Shown here in pieces: positions 5,237 to 9,566 of a stretch of 9,566 nt of DNA; positions within the stretch are counted from its first letter, which is position 1, and every line of letters begins with the position of its first letter. The stretch spans positions 1 to 9,566 of the forward strand of contig JAUPKM010000202.1 of NCBI GenBank assembly GCA_030837445.1, in the 5' to 3' direction. The translations under genes and the position numbers were made by a program. Origin of the DNA: Actinomycetota bacterium (lineage in GTDB: Bacteria; Actinomycetota; Actinomycetes; S36-B12; UBA10799). The notes beneath the pieces are model-generated. The model had not been told where the DNA came from, ran no database searches, and was given only the letters and a program-made list of their open reading frames with translations.

Positions 5237-6079
5237 TCACCGACGCCTACCGCGCAGTCGTCTCGATCTGAACCGATCGGCGCAGAACGCGATCGCCTGG
5301 TCAACCGGCAACTCGCGGGTCGAATTGCCCATCCGGACGTAGAACCGGACGCCGTCAGACTTGGGCAGCCGCGCGAACACCGGCCGCAACGATGACCGCA
5401 CCGCGACCATGACGACCTGCCGATCGCCCAGCTGAGGGAACGTGATCGTCAATTCCGCCTGCGCCGCCTCCCCGAGGCATCGAGTCAGATGGTCGGTCAG
5501 CCACAACTCGAATCGATCGATATCCGGCTGCTTCATGTAGCGCAGGTCATCTTCAAGCCCCAGCACCTGACCGGAATCGTCCACGCCGATCAGCAGGATG
5601 CCGCCGTCGCCATTCAGGAAACCGGCGATGGTCTTGACGACTGCCGCCTCGATCCGGTCATCTCGTTGACCCGAGTGGAGATTATGGCGGGCGGTGGACT
5701 TGAATTCCACCGTGGACGACTCGCCAGCAGCGATCACGGCCGAGGCCTCCGGCGGCCGCGGCCGCGCCCATCGTTGGACCACCAGGAAGATGAGCACAGT
5801 TCCGGCGAGGGCGGAAGCCACCAATCCCCGAGGATCCGGGACGCCCCGTACGTCGGCCAGCAGCAGCGCCAGGAGTCCACCCAAGAATGACCCCACGATT
5901 CCGACCAGAATGGTGGCCGACATCGACAGGGTGGTTCTCCGGCCCAGCGTCACCCGCACCAAGTACCCCAGAAGCGCCCCGAACACGATCACGGCGGCGA
6001 CTTCGACGGCCACAGTTGCCTCTAATTGCAGGCCGGCAACCGCAGCAGCTGCCGGGGAGAAGTCCGTCGTCACGGACAC
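5237..6079 (-). CDS. Membrane protein with C-terminal Schlafen AlbA_2-type domain
   Basis: This 280-residue protein joins two modules. The N-terminal third has three hydrophobic helices (about 24-43, 54-75 and 85-103) with Gly-rich packing, reminiscent of small GlsB/YeaQ-type stress membrane proteins. A short Arg/Pro linker (103-111) leads to an AlbA_2 (Schlafen-like) domain at about 118-266. It shows ESSTVEFKS (120-128), IAGFLNGDGGILLIGVDDSG (151-170) and a late VRFYVRMGNSTRELP (244-258). Glu120, Glu125 and Asp167/168 occupy positions resembling the acidic triad of Schlafen nucleases, recalled from memory. The C-terminus is Arg-rich (269-280). The function is unknown: nucleic-acid binding or RNA cleavage at the membrane are inferences. 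GTG 6079 is the longest start, but GAGG (6086-6083) is only 3 bases away from it. GTG 6073, 9 bases from GAGG, is a good alternative. It is divergent from the CBS gene. Confidence 0.82.
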   Translation of the reverse strand: MSVTTDFSPAAAAVAGLQLEATVAVEVAAVIVFGALLGYLVRVTLGRRTTLSMSATILVGIVGSFLGGLLALLLADVRGVPDPRGLVASALAGTVLIFLVVQRWARPRPPEASAVIAAGESSTVEFKSTARHNLHSGQRDDRIEAAVVKTIAGFLNGDGGILLIGVDDSGQVLGLEDDLRYMKQPDIDRFELWLTDHLTRCLGEAAQAELTITFPQLGDRQVVMVAVRSSLRPVFARLPKSDGVRFYVRMGNSTRELPVDQAIAFCADRFRSRRLRGRRR

Positions 6080-6149
6080 CAGCCTCGCATGGGAGCCGCC
6101 CGTCGTGGCCGACGAGTCAGGGCACTGGCCGCGGACGCTCGGGCAAACA

Positions 6150-6204
6150 CCGGGTCACCCGGGGAGCCAGCGACCAGCGCACCCGTGGTGACAAGGGCGT
6201 GACA
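6150..6204. promoter_or_regulatory. Palindrome and GTGACA direct repeat between the divergent Schlafen-type and CBS genes
   Basis: CCGGGT-C-ACCCGG (6150-6162) is a perfect 6-1-6 inverted repeat. About 25 bases further on, GTGACA occurs twice (6188-6193 and 6199-6204) with an 11-bp period, placing both copies on one helix face. The region lies in the 203-bp divergent gap and could hold operators for either gene. I found no -10/-35 pair there that I trust. The regulatory role is inferred. Confidence 0.3.
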
Positions 6205-6282
6205 GGATCGCAGGACTCGGGCACCATGGGATCCTACGTCGCACGTTGCGATTCCAACCGATACCGAAACAGGGGAATTCTC

Positions 6283-6708
6283 ATGAAGGTCTCGTCGATC
6301 CTGACTCACAAGGGCACAGACGTAGTCACCGTGACTCCCGACACCACGGTGCCGGAGCTGGCCCGGATTCTGTCGGAGCACAACATCGGCGCCGTGGTGG
6401 TGTCCAGCGACGGGGAGACGGTTGAGGGCATCGTCTCGGAGCGCGACGTCGTCCGTGCGATTGCCGCGTCCGCGGATGTCCTCAGCTGGACCGTGTCCCA
6501 GATCAAGACCGAGGTGGTCGAAGTCTGCGAACCCGCCGACCGCACGGCCGGCTTGATGGCGACCATGACCGAACGACGGATCCGACACATTCCGGTGGTC
6601 TCCGAGTCGAAACTCGCCGGGATCATCAGCATCGGCGACGTAGTGCGGGTACAGGTCGCCCAACTCGAGGAGGACAAGGCCACCCTGCTGGGCTACATCA
6701 CCCAATAG
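6283..6708 (+). CDS. Two-CBS-domain protein
   Basis: This 141-residue cytoplasmic protein consists almost entirely of a CBS pair, which in this family binds adenine nucleotides such as AMP, ATP or SAM and signals energy state. CBS1 is about 8-63, with PDTTVPELARIL (19-30) and GIVSERDVVRAI (49-60). CBS2 is about 75-127, with RIRHIPVV (99-106) and GIISIGDVV (113-121). The short tail LEEDKATLLGYITQ resembles many stand-alone bacterial CBS proteins. ATG 6283 is chosen because GGGGA (6272-6276) sits 6 bases upstream. The open frame extends further 5' (to about 5887), but that part reads as the shadow of the divergent Schlafen-type gene. No fused catalytic domain is present, so it probably acts as a regulatory partner of another protein. 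Its ligand is unknown. Confidence 0.9.
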   Translation: MKVSSILTHKGTDVVTVTPDTTVPELARILSEHNIGAVVVSSDGETVEGIVSERDVVRAIAASADVLSWTVSQIKTEVVEVCEPADRTAGLMATMTERRIRHIPVVSESKLAGIISIGDVVRVQVAQLEEDKATLLGYITQ

Positions 6709-6712
6709 CGGG

Positions 6713-6736
6713 CCAGCGGCGCAACCGGGCCGCCGG
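6713..6736. terminator. Weak hairpin in the convergent CBS / gpgP-like gap
   Basis: GCGGC (6716-6720) pairs with GCCGC (6729-6733) over an 8-base loop. A flanking CC/GG pairing (6713-6714 / 6735-6736) follows after one A-C mismatch. It fills most of the 33-bp gap between two convergent genes and could terminate both, but it has no T-run and is short. Confidence 0.3.
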
Positions 6737-6741
6737 CACGG

Positions 6742-7416
6742 TTATCGGTCGTCGCCGAAGGCGGTCTCCGGCAGGGACCTGGCGTTGTACTCTTCCAGCC
6801 GCCACGCGGGGGTCGCTGTGGCTTGGTCTGCAGCCGAGCCGGTCGAGAATGCCGGACGAGCGGTGAGGACGGTCCAGGCGCAGTTGGTCAACACCCCGAG
6901 AATCGCCCAATGTTCGACCGGCAGTCCCAATAGGGCCCCGACGGCTGCCCGCGCCGAACCACCATGGGTGGCGACCACCAAGGTCGAGTCCGACGGTAGG
7001 TCGACCAGTGCCTCGGTGATGCCCTCGATCATCCGTGCGGCGACTTCCGATCGACGCTCGCCGCCGCCGGGACGCAAGTCGGAACCGGCTCCCCACGCCA
7101 GTACCTCGGTCCCGTGCCGGGCCATCAGGTCCTCCCGGGCCAGACCCTGCCAGTCGCCTGCATAGGTCTCCCGCAGCCGAGGGTCGGTGGCGACCGGCAG
7201 GTTGACGAGCCGCCCCAATTCGGCCGCGGTCGCGTGAGCCCGGCCCAGGTCGCTGCTGATGATTCTTGTCGGCGGCAGCAACGCGAGGTGGCGAGCCGCC
7301 TCCGCCGCCTGGGCACGACCGACGTCATCCAGCTCGATATCCGTCTGGCCCTGGAATCGGCGCTCGGAGTTCCATTCGGTGCGGCCGTGCCGCCAGAGCA
7401 CCAGCCTGGTGCTCAA
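6742..7416 (-). CDS. gpgP: Histidine phosphatase, GpgP-like (glucosyl-3-phosphoglycerate phosphatase family)
   Basis: This 224-residue enzyme belongs to the phosphoglycerate-mutase-like histidine phosphatases. It carries LWRHGRTEWN (7-16), with Arg9 and phospho-acceptor His10, and SSDLGRA (54-60) with Arg59. RLRETYAGDWQG (80-91) has proton donor Glu83, and ATHGG (149-153) has His151. The RFQGQTDIELDDVGRAQ and GDWQGL blocks and the cluster position match the mycobacterial gene after rsfS, shown there to be GpgP, which dephosphorylates glucosyl-3-phosphoglycerate during methylglucose-polysaccharide synthesis. No GpgS synthase is visible, so substrate specificity is inferred and a general phosphatase is possible. 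The start is TTG 7416, whose TTGA overlaps the rsfS stop by 4 bp. No strong ribosome-binding site is seen, so translation is probably coupled. MSTRLVLWRHG fits the usual family N-terminus. Confidence 0.8.
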   Translation of the reverse strand: MSTRLVLWRHGRTEWNSERRFQGQTDIELDDVGRAQAAEAARHLALLPPTRIISSDLGRAHATAAELGRLVNLPVATDPRLRETYAGDWQGLAREDLMARHGTEVLAWGAGSDLRPGGGERRSEVAARMIEGITEALVDLPSDSTLVVATHGGSARAAVGALLGLPVEHWAILGVLTNCAWTVLTARPAFSTGSAADQATATPAWRLEEYNARSLPETAFGDDR

Positions 7417-7877
7417 CGTTCACCGGCAGGGGTGTCACCGACTCCACCGGAGGCGTCGCCATCGGGGTCGATCCGCCCATCAGAGTCGATCGACTGCTGC
7501 GTTGCCCCGTTGTCCGGTCCGATCTCGGGCAGTTCGATTATCGGGCAGTCCTTCCACAACCGCTCAAGCCCGTAGAAGGTGCGCTCCTCCGTGTGCTGGA
7601 CGTGGACCACAAAGTCAAGGTAGTCCAGCAGGATCCATCGCCCCTCCCGCTCACCCTCGCGCCTGACCGGATCGACGTCGACGGCATCAAGTGCGGCCTC
7701 GATGCCGTCCACGATCGCCTTCACCTGGCGGTCGTTGGAAGCAGAGCAGAGCAGGAACACATCGGTGATGGCCAACTGCTCACTGACATCGATCGCGACG
7801 ATCTGCTCCGCCTTCTTCTCGGCGGCAGCGATGGCGGCCAGGGTGGTCAGTTCCAGGGAGCGATCAGAGGCAGTCAC
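7413..7877 (-). CDS. rsfS: Ribosome silencing factor RsfS (YbeB / Iojap family)
   Basis: RsfS binds large-subunit protein uL14 and blocks joining of the ribosomal subunits under nutrient limitation. This 154-residue protein shows the whole Iojap domain at about 8-117: AAIAAAEKKAEQIVAIDVSE (14-33), TDVFLLCSASNDRQVKAI (38-55), the family hallmark GRWILLDYLDFVVHV (79-93), then FYGLERLW (101-108). Residues after about 118 form an Asp/Gly-rich, probably disordered tail of about 37 residues absent from short homologues such as the E. coli protein. The start GTG 7877 overlaps the stop of the LCP-like gene as GTGA. The stop overlaps the next gene's TTG. The nadD-rsfS linkage is one of the most conserved in bacteria, so the assignment is secure. 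Confidence 0.95.
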   Translation of the reverse strand: MTASDRSLELTTLAAIAAAEKKAEQIVAIDVSEQLAITDVFLLCSASNDRQVKAIVDGIEAALDAVDVDPVRREGEREGRWILLDYLDFVVHVQHTEERTFYGLERLWKDCPIIELPEIGPDNGATQQSIDSDGRIDPDGDASGGVGDTPAGER

Positions 7878-9106
7878 GGTGTCGAGGATGTCACAGCGAC
7901 CGGTGGACTCTCAGCGGGCAGGTCACTCGGGGCGGGGAAGTAGACGGTGACGGGGGTCCCCGGCGTCCGGGCCGGCGCCACCGTCACCGCCGTGGTCGGC
8001 AACCCCAAGGCGGCGGCGACCCTACCGCCCAGCTCGGTCAGACCTGGATCGGCCACCGCAACCAGAGCTCCGTCGACTGCGGCCGGACCCGACCAGACGA
8101 AAGCGAAACCCTGCGAGTCGAGCGTTCCTTTCGCCGCCTGGGCCGCGACGGGATCAGCACCGGACTGGTGCACCGCCACCCGTGGCCGAGGGGCATCAAC
8201 TGCGATGGCGGCCCACGGCAACAATTTTGCCACCTGGTCGGCCATCTCGATCCGTCGAATCCAACTGGCCGGCAGCGGACCGACGGCCCCTGGCGACGTA
8301 GGGGCGACAGCGTTGACGACTGCCTTGCCTCGCACGTTGGTCCCGGCCTCGGCGAGGAACTGGGCCACCACTTCCACCGGTTGGGTGGATCGAGCCAGGG
8401 CGCCAAGGCTGCCGAGGATGGCCCTCACTCGCTCGGGCTGCGGTGGCAGCTGCGCCAACACCTTCAGCCACACCTGTTGGAATCTGGCGATGCGCTCCGT
8501 TTCCGGTGCCCCCGGCGACAGGTACATCGCGTACACGGCAGCGGAGGGTCCGTCCAGCGTGCGGGTGCCGAGCGGCACAATCGCCACCACGTTGCCGAAA
8601 CCGTCCTTGGCCACCACTGGCTTCTTGATATCCAACGTCACCCCGCCGACCGCATCCACCAAGCCGGCGAACGCCAACCGGTCCATCACGAAGGTGCCGT
8701 TCACCTGGGCGCCGGATTGGGCCGAGACCTGCGTGCCAGCGCTCTCCAGCGGCTGGGTACCAGTGTCCTGCAGGATGCGGGATTGACCCTTGTCCAGATC
8801 CACTATCAGGTCCGCGGGAAAGTAGATCTGCGCAGTACGGCTCTGCGGCCCCTGATTGCCGATCAGGACGTTGTCGACCGCCGATAGGTAGTCGTCACGC
8901 AGTTGCAGCAGCATGGTCGGCTGGGCCTGGCTGGTGGGTGTGGCCGTGGGCGTCGTCGACGAGGTCGCCGTCGCGGTCACCGACGGGGAAGGTCCTGGCT
9001 CCGGGGAGTTGGAACGGGCCCGGGTGATGGCGACCGCCATCCCCGCGATCACCGCCACCAGCAGCGCCACGGCGACGGCGCTTCGCCGCCGGGACGGATG
9101 CCTCAC
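7874..9106 (-). CDS. Divergent LCP (LytR-CpsA-Psr) family membrane protein with LytR_C domain
   Basis: This 410-residue type II membrane protein has an Arg-rich N-terminus, one helix (about 9-27) and a Ser/Thr/Pro linker (34-64). An LCP-like domain follows (about 65-220), then a LytR_C domain (about 305-390, RVAVHQSG and AAKGTLDSQGF). LCP enzymes transfer glycopolymers from lipid carriers to peptidoglycan. The strongest LCP match is FAGLVDAVGGVTLDI (146-160), followed by LDGPSAAVYAM (184-194) and RFQQ (208-211). Key phosphate-binding arginines appear lost: the usual SIPRD is YFPAD (95-99), and the usual YVRxR region reads YAMYLSPG (192-199). It is therefore probably not a working transferase and may be a structural or regulatory homologue. 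It sits between nadD and rsfS with 4-bp overlaps on both sides (GTGA each), so it is co-translated with housekeeping genes. Family good, function unknown. Confidence 0.82.
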   Translation of the reverse strand: MRHPSRRRSAVAVALLVAVIAGMAVAITRARSNSPEPGPSPSVTATATSSTTPTATPTSQAQPTMLLQLRDDYLSAVDNVLIGNQGPQSRTAQIYFPADLIVDLDKGQSRILQDTGTQPLESAGTQVSAQSGAQVNGTFVMDRLAFAGLVDAVGGVTLDIKKPVVAKDGFGNVVAIVPLGTRTLDGPSAAVYAMYLSPGAPETERIARFQQVWLKVLAQLPPQPERVRAILGSLGALARSTQPVEVVAQFLAEAGTNVRGKAVVNAVAPTSPGAVGPLPASWIRRIEMADQVAKLLPWAAIAVDAPRPRVAVHQSGADPVAAQAAKGTLDSQGFAFVWSGPAAVDGALVAVADPGLTELGGRVAAALGLPTTAVTVAPARTPGTPVTVYFPAPSDLPAESPPVAVTSSTP

Positions 9107-9566
9107 CGATTCACCTGGTAGAGGCCGGCCTTGGCGATGTACTCAGCGACCGCCTCCGGCACGAGGTAGTCGATGGTGCGCCCCGCCCGGCTGCGCGCCC
9201 GGCACTCACTGGAGGAAATGGCTAGCGCGGTTACCTCCAGGAGCGTGACGGCACCGGTGGGCAGGCCGGGGTCGGCGAGGACGTGACCGGGTCGGGTGAC
9301 TCCCACCAGGTGGGCGAGCCGTAGCACTTCGTCGTGGTCCCGCCAGGACAGCACGTTCGCCAGCGCATCGGCACCGGTGATGAAGAAGATCTCCGAGCTT
9401 CCCAGCGTGGCGCGCAACTCCCGCAACGTGTCGACTGTGTAGGTGTCGCCGGTACGGTCCACATCGACGCGAGAGACCGAAAAGGTGGGATTCGACACCG
9501 TCGCGAGCAGGGTCATCAGGTAGCGATGCTCCGCCGACGACACCTCTGTCTGGTCCTTCTGCCACG
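9103..9566 (-). CDS. nadD: Nicotinate-nucleotide adenylyltransferase NadD, 5' part beyond window
   Basis: NadD makes nicotinic acid adenine dinucleotide from NaMN and ATP, the penultimate step of NAD synthesis. The frame is open to the window edge (first full codon at 9564, WQK), so the N-terminal nucleotide-binding GxFDPxHxGH region lies outside. Visible family blocks are WQK followed by the AEHRYLM helix, SVSRVDVDRTGDTYTVDTL, FFITGADALANVLSW, VGVTRPG and ALAISSSECRAR (the ISSTxIR motif), ending in YIAKAGLYQVNR. About 154 of roughly 200 residues are present. The block order closely matches mycobacterial NadD. It is the most upstream visible gene of the operon, and its TGA overlaps the next GTG start. 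No promoter is visible within the window. Confidence 0.95.
   Translation of the reverse strand, partial: WQKDQTEVSSAEHRYLMTLLATVSNPTFSVSRVDVDRTGDTYTVDTLRELRATLGSSEIFFITGADALANVLSWRDHDEVLRLAHLVGVTRPGHVLADPGLPTGAVTLLEVTALAISSSECRARSRAGRTIDYLVPEAVAEYIAKAGLYQVNR

Noticed and set aside
5887..6282. N-terminal extension of the CBS frame
   Set aside because: The upstream part reads as Arg/Pro/Ser-rich shadow of the divergent Schlafen-type gene. ATG 6283 has a proper ribosome-binding site and matches the usual CBS protein N-terminus.
6070..6705. Minus-strand frame (211 codons) opposite the CBS gene
   Set aside because: Antisense shadow of two clear CBS domains; no motif, no ribosome-binding site.
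7947..8786. Long plus-strand frame (279 codons) opposite the LCP-like gene
   Set aside because: Shadow of the LCP/LytR_C gene; low-complexity Ala/Thr/Ser/Pro translation with no motif. The overlapping plus frame at 8168-8887 is rejected for the same reason.
1..9566. CRISPR array, insertion sequence or prophage
   Set aside because: No regularly spaced repeats apart from the coding TACGGC tract, no transposase or phage genes, and no terminal inverted repeats were seen.

Overview
The window is high-GC DNA with strongly GC-biased third codon positions and frequent GTG/TTG starts. Two genes have promoters with extended TANNNT -10 boxes almost on the start codon. Together with a nadD / LytR-type / rsfS / histidine-phosphatase cluster that matches the mycobacterial order nadD-rsfS-gpgP, this points to an actinobacterium. 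I cannot fix the genus from the sequence.

Layout, left to right. (1) The 3' part of a tRNA-Ala(GGC), then a strong stem-loop. (2) A polysaccharide co-polymerase / bacterial tyrosine-kinase-like protein (330-1805, +). It has a tyrosine-rich tail but lacks the Walker B aspartate. (3) A secreted GH64-type beta-1,3-glucanase (1873-3516, +) with an extra C-terminal beta-rich domain, an apparently leaderless mRNA start, and a hairpin that begins at its stop codon. (4) A small acidic hypothetical protein (3627-3788, +). (5) On the minus strand, a low-molecular-weight phosphatase followed by a fructosamine-kinase-family protein (5172 to 3820), a likely protein-deglycation pair. (6) A minus-strand gene that fuses three membrane segments to a Schlafen AlbA_2-type domain (6079-5237). 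It is divergent from (7) a two-CBS-domain protein (6283-6708, +). (8) A minus-strand housekeeping operon running in from the right edge: nadD (partial), a divergent LCP/LytR_C membrane protein, rsfS, and a GpgP-like phosphatase. Each of its three junctions is a 4-bp stop/start overlap.

How the genes work together. The left block concerns the cell surface: an EPS chain-length/kinase protein and a glucan hydrolase, but no glycosyltransferases or flippase are visible. The phosphatase-kinase pair is best explained as repair of sugar-damaged proteins, although tyrosine dephosphorylation of the nearby kinase cannot be excluded. The right block ties NAD synthesis (NadD) to ribosome silencing (RsfS) and a sugar-phosphate phosphatase, with a probably non-catalytic LCP-like protein between them.

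No CRISPR array, insertion sequence, integrase or prophage gene was seen. The least conventional items are the membrane-anchored Schlafen-type protein, the LCP-like protein missing its phosphate-binding arginines, and the tyrosine-kinase-like protein with an altered Walker B motif.
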